The notes below the pieces were generated by a model that ran no database searches, was not told where the DNA came from, and was given only the letters and a program-made list of their open reading frames with translations. Below, one piece after another: positions 44,386-52,974 of a DNA stretch of 64,000 bases. The stretch covers positions 62,001 through 126,000 of the forward strand of contig JBAXWB010000002.1 of NCBI GenBank assembly GCA_037128595.1, read 5' to 3'. Each line of letters begins with the position of its first letter. Within the stretch, counting starts at the first letter, position 1. This stretch comes from a bacterium. Its GTDB lineage: Bacteria > Verrucomicrobiota > Kiritimatiellia > CAIKKV01 > CAITUY01. The translations under genes and the position numbers were made by a program.

Positions 44386-44414
44386 TTGACATTAGCGGAT
44401 CGTTCCTCTATTGT
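44386..44414 (+). promoter_or_regulatory. tRNA-Lys promoter
   Basis: TTGACA (44386-44391) and TATTGT (44409-44414) are spaced exactly 17 bases, placing the transcript start near 44421, about ten bases before the tRNA. Confidence 0.75.
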
Positions 44415-44430
44415 GACCCGACTTTTTCGC

Positions 44431-44506
44431 AGGCCGTTAGCTCAGTTGGTAGAGCACGACACTTTTAATGTTGGGGTCGTGGGTTCGAATCCCACACGGC
44501 CTACCA
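44431..44506 (+). tRNA. tRNA-Lys (anticodon TTT)
   Basis: A complete 76-base cloverleaf with encoded CCA. Acceptor AGGCCGT pairs with ACGGCCT; D stem GCTC/GAGC; anticodon stem CGACA/TGTTG with loop CTTTTAA, anticodon TTT at 44464-44466; T stem GTGGG/CCCAC with TTCGAAT. No terminator follows, so it may be read through into the mtnP-type gene 63 bases downstream. Confidence 0.97.
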
Positions 44507-44569
44507 CCCCTTTACAGGATGTTCAGATACTGAACACAGTGTAGAAAACATTATACTGACAGGACTCCC

Positions 44570-45448
44570 ATGAAACTCGGAATCATTGGCGGCAGCGGTT
44601 TGTATCAACTCGAAGGCCTCGAGAATGTTAATGAAGTCACCCTGGCCACCCCCTTCGGCCACCCCTCCGACGCCTATATTCACGGGACGCTGGGCGGAGT
44701 CGATATTTATTTCCTCCCCCGCCATGCCCGGGGACACCGCATCCTGCCGGCCGAGATCAACCACAAGGCCAACATCTGGGGCTTTAAAAAACTGGGCGTC
44801 GACCTCGTCATGTCCGTCAGTGCGGTAGGCAGCCTGCGCGAAGGCATCCGCCCCCGTGACATTGTATTGCCCGACCAGTATTTCGACCGGACCAAAGGCT
44901 CGCTGAACCACACCTTTTTCGGCAATGGAATCGTTGGCCATGTGTCCTTCGGTGATCCCACCTGTCATGGGCTTCGTGAAATCATGGCCAAGGTCGCCGT
45001 CGAGGTGGTCCGTGACCTGAAGCTGGGCGATATCGTGCGGCTTCATAAGGGCGGCACCTATGTGAACATGGAAGGGCCGGCCTTCTCGACCCGCGCCGAA
45101 TCCAACTCCTATCGTCAGATGGGCTTTGACATCATCGGGATGACCAGCCTGCCGGAAGCCAAGCTGTGCCGCGAAGCGGAACTCTGCTATCTGCCCATGG
45201 CCATGGCTACCGACTACGACTGCTGGCGCACCAGCGAGGAGGAAGTGTCCGTGGACATGATCATCCAGACGCTGACCGCCAACACCGCCCTGGCAAAGGA
45301 AATCATCCGCCGGTTTGTCCCGCAACTTCCGACCAAGCACATCTGCCCGTGTCAGAACGCACTGAAAAACGCGATCATGACCGATATGAAGACCGTCCCT
45401 CCCGCCACCCTGGAAGCGCTGGAGCCCCTGCTTGCCAAATATCGCTAA
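44570..45448 (+). CDS. mtnP: S-methyl-5'-thioadenosine phosphorylase
   Basis: A 292-residue purine nucleoside phosphorylase of the trimeric MTAP type. Key segments are the phosphate loop LGIIGGSGLY, RHARGHRILPAEINHKANIW, SAVGSL, the base site GGTYVNMEGPAFSTRAES and DIIGMTSLPEAKLCREAELCY with ATDYDCW. It splits methylthioadenosine to adenine and methylthioribose 1-phosphate in the methionine salvage route. AGGA lies five bases before the ATG. No other methionine-salvage genes are adjacent. A related 6-oxopurine specificity cannot be excluded, but the SLPEAKLCREAE region favours MTA. Confidence 0.92.
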   Translation: MKLGIIGGSGLYQLEGLENVNEVTLATPFGHPSDAYIHGTLGGVDIYFLPRHARGHRILPAEINHKANIWGFKKLGVDLVMSVSAVGSLREGIRPRDIVLPDQYFDRTKGSLNHTFFGNGIVGHVSFGDPTCHGLREIMAKVAVEVVRDLKLGDIVRLHKGGTYVNMEGPAFSTRAESNSYRQMGFDIIGMTSLPEAKLCREAELCYLPMAMATDYDCWRTSEEEVSVDMIIQTLTANTALAKEIIRRFVPQLPTKHICPCQNALKNAIMTDMKTVPPATLEALEPLLAKYR

Positions 45449-45460
45449 CCGCTGCGCCCC

Positions 45461-47068
45461 ATGACTGACTCTCCCCTTCTTACTGAAATTGCGCGCCGGC
45501 GGACGTTTGCCATCATCTCGCATCCGGATGCCGGGAAAACGACCCTGACTGAAAAACTCCTGCTCTATGGTGGGGCGATCCAGTTGGCGGGTTCTGTCCG
45601 CTCCCGTCGGGACCGCAAGAACACCAGTTCCGACTGGATGGAACTGGAAAAGGAACGCGGGATTTCCGTGTCCTCCACCCTGCTCCAGTTCGATTACGGT
45701 GGCTGCGTCATCAACCTTCTCGACACCCCCGGCCATAAGGATTTCAGTGAAGACACCTACCGCGTGCTCACCGCCGTGGACAGTGTGATCATGGTGATCG
45801 ACGCCGCCAAGGGCATTGAGGAGCGCACCCGTAAACTCTTTGAGATCTGCCGGCTGCGCGGGATCCCGATCTTCACGTTCATGAACAAGATGGACCGGCC
45901 GGCGCAGGATCCCCTCGCCCTGGTGGATGAACTCGAGAAAGTCCTCGGCATCGGCGCGTTCCCCGTGACCTGGCCCCTGGGCAGTGGCGTCGAGTTCAAG
46001 GGCGTCTATGACCGGCTGACGAAGAAGCTGCATCTCTTCGAGCGCACCGCCCACAATGCCCACCGCGCTCCGGAACAAGTCACGGGCATCCATGATCAGG
46101 CCCTGCTTGACCAGATCCCGCCCCATATCCGCGATCCCTGGCTCGAAGAGCTTGAGATGCTCAGCGCCGCCGGCGAACGGTTTGATGAAAAACAGGTGCT
46201 GCGCGGGGAGATCACCCCGGTATTTTTCGGGAGCGGGATGACCAACTTCGGGGTCCAACTGCTGCTTGACTATTTTGTCCAACACGGGGCCCCGCCCCAA
46301 CCGCGGATTTCATCCAACGGGCCCATCGCCCCGGAACATCCGGAGTTCTCCGGGTTCGTGTTCAAGGTCCAGGCCAATATGAATCCCCGGCACCGGGACC
46401 GCCTGACCTTTGTCCGGGTCTGTTCCGGAATCTTCGAAAAGGATATGGTCGTCAATGATCCCGAAACCGGCAAGCCGGTCCGCCTGTCCTATCCCCAGAA
46501 GTTATTCGGACAGGACCGGGAATCCCTCGAGATTGCCTATCCGGGCGACATTGTGGGACTCGTGACGCATAAGGCATTCCGCATCGGGGACACCCTGACC
46601 AGCAATCCGAAAATCCGGTATGATGAAATTCCCCGCTTCCCTCCGGAAGCTTTTTCCTATATCCGCAATACCGGCGCCTCCAAGCAGAAACAATTGCGGG
46701 AAGGGTTGAATCAGTTGTTGCAGGAAGGGGTGATCCAGTCCTTCGAATTGCTCAATGATTACCAGACCGCACCGCTATTGGGCGCGGTGGGTCAACTTCA
46801 GTTCGAAGTAGTGGCCTACCGGCTCGAAGCTGAATATGGCGCCGACCCTCGCATGGAACCGGCCCCCTTCGCGCAGATCCGCTGGTTTTCCCCGAGCGTC
46901 ACCCGCGAGACGCTGGACAAGTTCTATCTGGGCACGGGGGTCAAAGTCGCCACCGATATCCGCGGTCAATTTGTCATCCTGTTCCCCGACAAGTGGGGGG
47001 TGGAATACTTCATCAAGGAACATCCGGGCGTGGAACTCCACACCGTGTCCCCGCACGCCACCGCCTGA
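45461..47068 (+). CDS. prfC: Peptide chain release factor 3
   Basis: A 535-residue translational GTPase of normal RF3 length. G motifs are visible: SHPDAGKTTLTEKLLLYGG (P-loop), KERGISVSST (switch I), DTPGHKDFSEDTYRVL (G3) and NKMDRPAQDP (G4). The C-terminal part has RHRDRLTFVRVCSG and AVGQLQFEVVAYRLEAEYG, both typical of RF3 and distinct from EF-G. It recycles RF1 and RF2 after peptide release. It starts 12 bases after the phosphorylase gene. Confidence 0.96.
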   Translation: MTDSPLLTEIARRRTFAIISHPDAGKTTLTEKLLLYGGAIQLAGSVRSRRDRKNTSSDWMELEKERGISVSSTLLQFDYGGCVINLLDTPGHKDFSEDTYRVLTAVDSVIMVIDAAKGIEERTRKLFEICRLRGIPIFTFMNKMDRPAQDPLALVDELEKVLGIGAFPVTWPLGSGVEFKGVYDRLTKKLHLFERTAHNAHRAPEQVTGIHDQALLDQIPPHIRDPWLEELEMLSAAGERFDEKQVLRGEITPVFFGSGMTNFGVQLLLDYFVQHGAPPQPRISSNGPIAPEHPEFSGFVFKVQANMNPRHRDRLTFVRVCSGIFEKDMVVNDPETGKPVRLSYPQKLFGQDRESLEIAYPGDIVGLVTHKAFRIGDTLTSNPKIRYDEIPRFPPEAFSYIRNTGASKQKQLREGLNQLLQEGVIQSFELLNDYQTAPLLGAVGQLQFEVVAYRLEAEYGADPRMEPAPFAQIRWFSPSVTRETLDKFYLGTGVKVATDIRGQFVILFPDKWGVEYFIKEHPGVELHTVSPHATA

Positions 47069-47148
47069 GTCCGGGAAATCTGTCTGTTGCTTTATCCGGT
47101 CCCTTCCTTTAGATTGCTAAAAGCACGACGATTGAACTGGAGTTTTTT

Positions 47149-48195
47149 ATGAAGCATTCGACCCGATACCATGTAGCCCTTGTCTATAACGCTGGCGCCT
47201 CCGCCTCTCCCGAAGTCCCGGAAGATACGGGGAGCACCGATGATCTGCGCAAGATGATCCGGCGCATGGCCCATGTGCTTCGCAAAGTCGGCTACAAGGT
47301 GACGATTGTCCCCCTCGCCAACGACCTGCTGGCGTTCCAGCGCAAACTGCGCCGGCTCCGTCCGGATGTGGTCTTCAACCAGTATGACGACGTCGTTCAT
47401 GGCGCCCTGTACGAGATGCGGGTGGCCGCCCTTGTCCAGATGATGGGCTTTCCGATCACGGGCTCCCCCGCCCTTGCCCTGGGATTGAGCCGCTACAAAT
47501 ACATGTCGGCCAGTCTGCTCCAGGGCGCAGGGATTCCCATGCCGCCGAAAACGGAAATGGTGGAACGGATCGGCGATGTGGACCGCGTCAAATGGAATTT
47601 CCCGATCATCGTCCAGCCCAGCCGCGAACATGCCGGCATCGGGCTCTCCCGCGATTCGGTGGTCTCCACCAAATCGGCCCTCAAGGAAAAAGTGCGCGAA
47701 ATTCTCAAGCACTACCATCAACCGGCCCTGGCCCAGCACTTTCTACCCGGCCGTGAGTTCAACGTCGGCATCCTGGGCGGACGCAAACTGACCGTGCTTC
47801 CTTTGGCCGAGGTCGACTATACCCGCCTCCCCAAGGAAATTCCCCCGATCATGTCCTATGCCGCCAAGTGGATGGAAGACAGTGTCGAGTACCAGAAGAC
47901 GTCGGTGATCTGTCCGGCCGAGGTGGAACCCTATCTGGCCCGAGAGATCAGCGCCATTGCCCTGCGCGCCTTCCGTGCGGTCGGGGGTTGGGGATATGGC
48001 CGTGTGGATATCCGGCTCGACGAAGTGGGCCAACCCCGCGTCCTTGAGGTCAACTGCAACCCGTCCCTGGATGAAAGCGTGGCCCTGGCCCGTTCCGCTG
48101 AGAAAGCGGGCATTGATTATCCGCACCTGCTCCAGCAGATCGTCAAAATCGCCATGGAAGGCCCCTCCTTCGATGTCGGCGTGCCGATGATTTAA
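47149..48195 (+). CDS. ATP-grasp ligase, D-alanine-D-alanine ligase-like
   Basis: A 348-residue ATP-grasp protein. The N-terminal lobe has VALVYNAG and LRPDVVFNQYDDV, then FPITGSPALALGLSRYKYMS (the DAla-DAla ligase substrate segment). The ATP lobe has FPIIVQPSREHAGIGLSRDS, and the metal site is YGRVDIRLDEVGQPRVLEVNCNPSLDES. It lacks the usual N-terminal GGxSxEH signature of true Ddl enzymes, so it may ligate other amino acids or carboxylates. GGAG precedes the ATG by six bases. Its stop directly abuts the stop of the convergent metallopeptidase gene. Confidence 0.85.
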   Translation: MKHSTRYHVALVYNAGASASPEVPEDTGSTDDLRKMIRRMAHVLRKVGYKVTIVPLANDLLAFQRKLRRLRPDVVFNQYDDVVHGALYEMRVAALVQMMGFPITGSPALALGLSRYKYMSASLLQGAGIPMPPKTEMVERIGDVDRVKWNFPIIVQPSREHAGIGLSRDSVVSTKSALKEKVREILKHYHQPALAQHFLPGREFNVGILGGRKLTVLPLAEVDYTRLPKEIPPIMSYAAKWMEDSVEYQKTSVICPAEVEPYLAREISAIALRAFRAVGGWGYGRVDIRLDEVGQPRVLEVNCNPSLDESVALARSAEKAGIDYPHLLQQIVKIAMEGPSFDVGVPMI

Positions 48196-49236
48196 TTATC
48201 CCGTGAACCGTCCGGTATAGGCGAAGTCCTTGGCCAGGGAGGTGGCGAGCGACGTGATTTCGACCAGCTTTTCGGTCCCCTTGCGCCGGGGCATCCGCAG
48301 GTTCAGGAATTTGGAGCGGTCGGCCAGTTTCTCGATAATCGTGGTCACTTCCTCGGAATCCAGTCCGGACCAGATGCTGATGCTTGACGCCAACCGGTTC
48401 CGGTGCTGCCGGATAAACAGGCAGGCCGGCACCTGTGCTTCCGCACGGACCTTGGGAAACACCTGCTGCAATTTATCATCCACATAGCCCTGAGCGGCCT
48501 CACGGTAGCGTTCCGCCCGCTGACCATAATGCTCAGCCAACAGCATCGTCATTTCCGAGACCGGATTGAGCAGCGGCCCTGAAGCCACCTCGGGCGCCGC
48601 CTGTCGTTTCAAACTTTTCATTAATTTCGCGACGAACGCCAGTTTCCGCATGGCCGGCCAGAACCGGTACTTGCGCTGCCAACCCGAACGCGGGGTCAGC
48701 CAGATAGCAAAGGTCTCGGCAAAATCCTCATCCGGGTGCTTCTGTGCGTAGCTCCGGCCATACTGGCTGTGAACCAGATGCCGTACAAAATCCCTGCTGG
48801 ACGGATCCGGCAGAAACACATCCCGGTACGGCTTCGAGAATTTTCCGAACACATCCGTCCAGCCCGGCCACTCCCACAAGCGGTACGCATAGTTCAACGC
48901 ATGACCGACTTCATGCCGCAAATACATCAACGTTGTGCGGGTATCTTCAATTTCACCGGTTTGTTCTTCCTCGATCCGGGCCAACCGCCGGTCCGCCAGA
49001 TAGAAGGGAATCCCCACCGCCGGCACTTCATCGGGACAGCCCCAGCTATCCGTCAGGTAAAATTCCGGCACAAAATTGATCCCCTTGGCCTGAAGTTCAC
49101 GGCTGATCTGCTGGATCATCCCCTCAAGCGGCGAGCCCTTGATCGAGAGGGATAAATCGGAAATACGGGTATTAAGTAATTCATAACGAATTGTGCTCCA
49201 ACTCGTTACAAGTAATTTAGCCTGCTTAGCACTCAT
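48196..49236 (-). CDS. Putative zinc metallopeptidase
   Basis: A 346-residue soluble protein without a signal peptide. The zinc-ligand motif is LMYLRHEVGHALNYAYRLW (HExGH), and a downstream Glu is in HPDEDFAETFAIWLTP, a pattern seen in the putative zinc-binding metallopeptidase family PF15887. The C-terminal ~120 residues are helical and basic. ATG at 49236 is preferred over a GTG two codons upstream; AGGTG gives a weak ribosome site. Family members often sit next to ATP-grasp ligases, and here the two genes are end to end with no bases between the stops. The substrate is unknown. Confidence 0.82.
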   Translation of the reverse strand: MSAKQAKLLVTSWSTIRYELLNTRISDLSLSIKGSPLEGMIQQISRELQAKGINFVPEFYLTDSWGCPDEVPAVGIPFYLADRRLARIEEEQTGEIEDTRTTLMYLRHEVGHALNYAYRLWEWPGWTDVFGKFSKPYRDVFLPDPSSRDFVRHLVHSQYGRSYAQKHPDEDFAETFAIWLTPRSGWQRKYRFWPAMRKLAFVAKLMKSLKRQAAPEVASGPLLNPVSEMTMLLAEHYGQRAERYREAAQGYVDDKLQQVFPKVRAEAQVPACLFIRQHRNRLASSISIWSGLDSEEVTTIIEKLADRSKFLNLRMPRRKGTEKLVEITSLATSLAKDFAYTGRFTG

Positions 49237-49352
49237 TATCACACCTGAGAAAACGAACGCGTTGTCCGGTTGCAGAAAACATAAAGAGCTCTGATTTTAA
49301 CACCTTCTCCCCAAAACGGAATCGTTTTTTACGGGTACGGATTTTTCGCGCA

Positions 49353-49382
49353 TTGACAAATGGACTAAAAACAGACTCAATA
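49353..49382 (+). promoter_or_regulatory. Probable promoter of the aldolase-tadA-acyltransferase group
   Basis: TTGACA (49353-49358) and TCAATA (49377-49382) with 18-base spacing. A small C-run/G-run hairpin (CCCTCC...GGGGGG) lies between it and the ribosome site of the next gene. Confidence 0.5.
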
Positions 49383-49434
49383 CCGCCCTCCTGATGGCCA
49401 GGGGGGCAGGATTATCAAGAGAGGAGCTCATTTT

Positions 49435-50424
49435 ATGGCAAGTACTGAACAAATTAGCGGGAGCAAAGGCTGGCTTTCGTACCGTCCCGAAATCAAGGTC
49501 ATGGATGTCACCATTCGTGACGGCGGCCTGATGAACAACCACAAGTTCGATATCAGTCTCGTGAAATCCGTCTATCAGACGTGTTGTGAGGCGGGCGTCG
49601 ACTACATGGAAGTCGGCTATAAAGGGTCCAAGAAAATCTTCTCCCAGACGGAAAACGGTCTCTGGAAATTCTGCGACGAGGAGGTCCTGCGTGAGGTCGT
49701 CGGCGAAAAGAAGGGGGATACCAAAATCTCCGTCATGGCGGATGCCGAGCGTACGGATTATCACCACGACATTCTCCCGCGTGACCAGAGCGCCATCGAC
49801 ATGATCCGGGTCGCCTCCTACATCCACCAGATTCCCACGGCCCTGGAAATGATCAAGGATGCCCATGACAAGGGCTATGAAACCTGCATCAACCTGATGG
49901 CCATCTCCACGGTCCCGGAATGCGAACTCGATGGCGCCCTGGAAGCGCTCAGCCAGTCGGAAGTGGACGTGATGTATCTGGTGGACAGCTTTGGAACTCT
50001 CTACAGCGAACAGATCCGCGCATTGATGCATAAGTTCCACAAGTACGCCAAGGTGGGAGGCAAAGAAGTGGGCATCCACACCCACAATAACTGCAATCTG
50101 GCCTACGCCAATACCATCGAAGCCATTATCTGCGGGGCCAACTATCTGGATGCCAGTCTCGCGGGACTCGGGCGCGGGGCCGGCAATTGCCAGATGGAGC
50201 TGCTGCTCGGCTTCCTGCATAACCCGAAATACCGCATGCGGCCGCTGCTGAAGTGCATTCAGGAGGATATCGAGCCCTTCCGGAAAGACTTTTTCTGGGG
50301 ATTCAGCATTCCCTACATGATCAGCGGAATTTTGAACCGGCATCCCCGTGAAGCCATGGAGTTTATGGAAAAGGGAAACAGCACCGATATCGTCAAGTTC
50401 TATGACGAAATGACGGACGCCTGA
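49435..50424 (+). CDS. HMGL-like aldolase family protein
   Basis: A 329-residue metal-dependent TIM-barrel enzyme of the HMG-CoA lyase-like/4-hydroxy-2-oxovalerate aldolase superfamily. The metal site is MDVTIRDGGLMNNHKF at the first strand and GIHTHNNCNLAYANT at the seventh, and the closing loop is AGLGRGAGNCQMEL. The family includes DmpG-type aldolases and homocitrate/isopropylmalate synthases; length and the absence of a C-terminal regulatory domain fit the aldolase side. AGGAG lies upstream of the ATG. It is followed at 27 bases by tadA. The substrate is not determined. Confidence 0.87.
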   Translation: MASTEQISGSKGWLSYRPEIKVMDVTIRDGGLMNNHKFDISLVKSVYQTCCEAGVDYMEVGYKGSKKIFSQTENGLWKFCDEEVLREVVGEKKGDTKISVMADAERTDYHHDILPRDQSAIDMIRVASYIHQIPTALEMIKDAHDKGYETCINLMAISTVPECELDGALEALSQSEVDVMYLVDSFGTLYSEQIRALMHKFHKYAKVGGKEVGIHTHNNCNLAYANTIEAIICGANYLDASLAGLGRGAGNCQMELLLGFLHNPKYRMRPLLKCIQEDIEPFRKDFFWGFSIPYMISGILNRHPREAMEFMEKGNSTDIVKFYDEMTDA

Positions 50425-50451
50425 GCCCCCCCACCCCCCTGAGGCCACCTC

Positions 50452-50943
50452 ATGTTCGAGCCAACCCATGACCATTATATGCAGCTGGCTCTCCGGGAGG
50501 CGCAACTCTCGGCCGATGCGGATGAGGTGCCGGTGGGGGCCATTATCATCAAGGCCGGGGCCATCATCGGCCGCGCGCATAACCAGACCGAATTGCTGAA
50601 GGATCCGACCGCCCATGCGGAAATGATCGCCATCACCCAGGCGGCCTCCGCCGTCGGCGACTGGCGCCTGACGGAGACCGTGCTCTATGTGACCAAGGAG
50701 CCCTGCCCCATGTGTGCCGGGGCGATTGTGCTGGCCCGCATCCCCGTGGTCGTGTTCGGCGTGGCAGACCCCCTGCGGGGGGGCGCCATCTCGGTGTTCA
50801 ATATCCTGAATCATCCCCAGCTCAACCACCGTCCGGAGGTGATTCAGGGCATCCTTGAGAACGCCTGCCGTGCCATGCTTCAGGAGTTCTTCCGCAAAAA
50901 GCGTAAAGATAAAAGCGGCAAAATAAGTGACACCCTGACTTGA
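50452..50943 (+). CDS. tadA: tRNA adenosine(34) deaminase
   Basis: A 163-residue zinc deaminase of normal length. The site residues are His55-Ala-Glu57 in TAHAEMIA and Cys85/Cys88 in EPCPMCAGA, as in TadA. NQTELLKDPTAHAEM and the basic C-terminus (FRKKRKDKSGK) for tRNA binding also match. It converts the wobble adenosine of tRNA-Arg(ACG) to inosine, an essential reaction. GAGG precedes the ATG by seven bases. Confidence 0.94.
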   Translation: MFEPTHDHYMQLALREAQLSADADEVPVGAIIIKAGAIIGRAHNQTELLKDPTAHAEMIAITQAASAVGDWRLTETVLYVTKEPCPMCAGAIVLARIPVVVFGVADPLRGGAISVFNILNHPQLNHRPEVIQGILENACRAMLQEFFRKKRKDKSGKISDTLT

Positions 50944-50977
50944 CCCGCACCCTGTTTCTGAATACGGTATTCCCCCT

Positions 50978-51865
50978 ATGCTTCATTTCATACTAAAAGG
51001 ATTGACCCGTTTCTTTGCCTGGCTGTCGCTTCCGCGCGCCCTCGCCTTCGGACGGGGATTGGGCTGGTTTTTCGGGTCTGTGTTACGGCTTCGCCGCAAC
51101 GAGGCGCTGGAGGCGTTGCACCGCAGTTTCCCGGAGAAAACGGAACAGGAACTCGCCGGGATTGCCGACCGGATGTATCAAAATCTCGGGATGAACCTCA
51201 TTGAGGAATTCCGGCTCCCCTCCGTCTCAAAAGCCTATCTGGAAGAAAATATCCTGTGGGAAAACGAAGCCTACAGTCATGATGTTCTCACCGCAGGTAA
51301 AGGACTACTGGTGCTCTCCGCCCATCTGGGAAACTTCGATCTGTTATGCACCTTTGCCCCCAAGTTCGATTTCCCGACCACGGTGATTACCAAGAACATC
51401 AAGAATGTCGCCATCAATAAATTCTGGATGAATGCCCGGAGCCGGTTTGGTCTCAAGTTTGTGCCGGCCCACAATTCGTATCGCCAGTGCCTGAGCGCCT
51501 TGCGCAAGAATGAGATCGTCGCCTTTGTCCTGGATCAGAACATGATTGATACGGAGGGGATCTTCGTTGATTTCTTCGGCAAAAAAGCCTGCACCTCGCC
51601 CGGGCTCGCGTATATGTCCGCGCAATCCGGCGCGGCCGTGGTTCCCGTCTTCATGATCCGCCTGGAGAATGGCCGGCATCTCATCAAGGCCCACCCCGCC
51701 ATCCCCCCGCCGCCGGACCGCAAGCCGGAAACGATCCAGGCCTACACGCAGCTTTACACGAAAGTCATTGAAGAGGTGGTCAGGGAATACCCCGACCAAT
51801 GGACCTGGATTCACCGCCGCTGGAGAACCGAACCGAAAGCTGGAAAAGAAAATCAGACAGAATGA
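50978..51865 (+). CDS. LpxL/HtrB-type lipid A acyltransferase
   Basis: A 295-residue membrane-anchored acyltransferase. The HX4D catalytic motif is SAHLGNFDLL, followed by TVITKNIKN (lipid A site), and later ALRKNEIVAFVLDQNM with FFGKKACTSPGLAYMSAQSGAAVVPVF, all standard for the family. An N-terminal hydrophobic segment anchors it to the inner membrane. It adds a secondary acyl chain to lipid A precursor or a similar glycolipid. Its last four codons and TGA lie within repeat E2. It faces a second family member across that repeat. Confidence 0.9.
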   Translation: MLHFILKGLTRFFAWLSLPRALAFGRGLGWFFGSVLRLRRNEALEALHRSFPEKTEQELAGIADRMYQNLGMNLIEEFRLPSVSKAYLEENILWENEAYSHDVLTAGKGLLVLSAHLGNFDLLCTFAPKFDFPTTVITKNIKNVAINKFWMNARSRFGLKFVPAHNSYRQCLSALRKNEIVAFVLDQNMIDTEGIFVDFFGKKACTSPGLAYMSAQSGAAVVPVFMIRLENGRHLIKAHPAIPPPPDRKPETIQAYTQLYTKVIEEVVREYPDQWTWIHRRWRTEPKAGKENQTE

Positions 51866-51935
51866 ACAAAATGTACAAAATGGCAAATCGGCACGCACTC
51901 AACGCCATTTTGTCTTATTATGTAAATTCTGTCTG
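51854..51935. repeat. Palindromic repeat with GACAGAAT arms, copy E2
   Basis: CAGACAGAAT (51854-51863) and ATTCTGTCTG (51926-51935) are perfect inverted arms; nested inside, ACAAAATGGC (51875-51884) and GCCATTTTGT (51904-51913) are also perfect. Two arms match copy E1. The element provides the stop codon of the upstream gene and separates two convergent genes, so it may act as a two-way terminator. Confidence 0.8.
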
Positions 51936-51964
51936 AAAAATGATTGATGAACGTTTGAGACGCT

Positions 51965-52909
51965 TCAGCAATCCGCATAGTAGGGATACCGGGCGGGATC
52001 CACGCCGGGAAGCCGCCGCTTCCACCGTTTATAGCTCCAGAGCCAGCAACCGGGATTACGCCGGATTTCCGCTTCCAGGGAGGCGGTGATTTTAGCCGTC
52101 ACCTCCTCGGAACTCATCCCGGCAATCTGTTCAGGAAGAAATACCTCCCGGGCATAGCAGAAATAGCGCCCCTCGGCATTGCACACACAATAGGCCATCA
52201 GAATGGGAGCGCTGAGTTTGAGCGCCAGCCCGGCGCCGGCCGAGGAAATGGGCACGGGAACATCAAAAAAGGGAACAAACACGCCCCCTTCGGCAGGAAG
52301 CGTATCCTGATCCAGAAGCAGGGCGACTGTCCCCTCGCTCTTCAAGGCACGCACCAGGGCCCTCAGCGCCCCGTCCCGCGGCACAATATGTTGCCCGGAG
52401 AGCATCCGGATCCGGTTGATCTCCGCATCGATCATCGGGTTCTTGACCGGCTTGGCCACACTGGACACGCTGGCGCCATTCAAGACAAAGAGCCATCCCA
52501 GAATTTCCCAGTTTCCGAAATGGGCGGTCACTCCGACCAACCGGCCAGGATGCATCCATTTCAGCGCCGACTCATCTACGGCCGTCCACTCGCGCATGCG
52601 CTGCACCCGGTCGCGGGAAAACCAGAAATAATCAAGCCCGGTTTGCGCAAACGTGGTAAAGGCCTGCCGTCCAATGAGGTTTTTCTCCCTGGCCGTACGC
52701 GTCTCCCCGAAGGCCAGATCGAGATTGGCTTTGGCAATGTGCCGATCCCGAAGGGAGAGGATCCAGCCGAGCCGGCCCAACAGGCGCGCCAGCCGCGTCA
52801 CACTCTTGCGGGAAAGCGACGGGATCAGACGCATCGCCCCGGCAAACAGCCACGCCTCAACCTTGAATCGCAGGCGCAGCCCAATGGATAACGGAATCTC
52901 CGGACTCAT
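51965..52909 (-). CDS. Second LpxL/HtrB-type lipid A acyltransferase
   Basis: A 314-residue homologue of the convergent gene. The motif is HX4E (TAHFGNWEIL), as in many LpxL/LpxM proteins, followed by SSVAKPVKNPMID, LKSEGTVALLLDQDT and VPFFDVPVPISSAGAGLALK. The N-terminal helix region (AWLFAGAMRLIPSL) anchors it to the membrane. Sequence differences from its neighbour suggest the two add different acyl chains rather than being a recent duplicate. It lies downstream of the OmpA gene on the same strand, beyond a terminator. Confidence 0.88.
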   Translation of the reverse strand: MSPEIPLSIGLRLRFKVEAWLFAGAMRLIPSLSRKSVTRLARLLGRLGWILSLRDRHIAKANLDLAFGETRTAREKNLIGRQAFTTFAQTGLDYFWFSRDRVQRMREWTAVDESALKWMHPGRLVGVTAHFGNWEILGWLFVLNGASVSSVAKPVKNPMIDAEINRIRMLSGQHIVPRDGALRALVRALKSEGTVALLLDQDTLPAEGGVFVPFFDVPVPISSAGAGLALKLSAPILMAYCVCNAEGRYFCYAREVFLPEQIAGMSSEEVTAKITASLEAEIRRNPGCWLWSYKRWKRRLPGVDPARYPYYADC

Positions 52910-52928
52910 GATTTCTCACTTAAACAAA

Positions 52929-52958
52929 AAGGCCCGAAACATTCCTGTTCCGGGCCTT
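52929..52958 (-). terminator. Rho-independent terminator of the OmpA gene
   Basis: AAGGCCCG and CGGGCCTT form the stem, followed on the minus strand by TTTTTG. It lies 16 bases past the OmpA stop at 52975. Confidence 0.85.
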
Positions 52959-52974
52959 CCACCATAATCAGTGA

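Noticed and set aside
44501-46300. A 599-codon open frame on the minus strand opposite mtnP and prfC
   Set aside because: It is a mirror of two well-recognised genes with high-GC codon bias; its translation has no family features.
49297-50829. A 510-codon open minus-strand frame opposite the HMGL-like aldolase and tadA
   Set aside because: Both plus-strand genes have intact catalytic motifs; the reverse frame is a codon-bias artefact.
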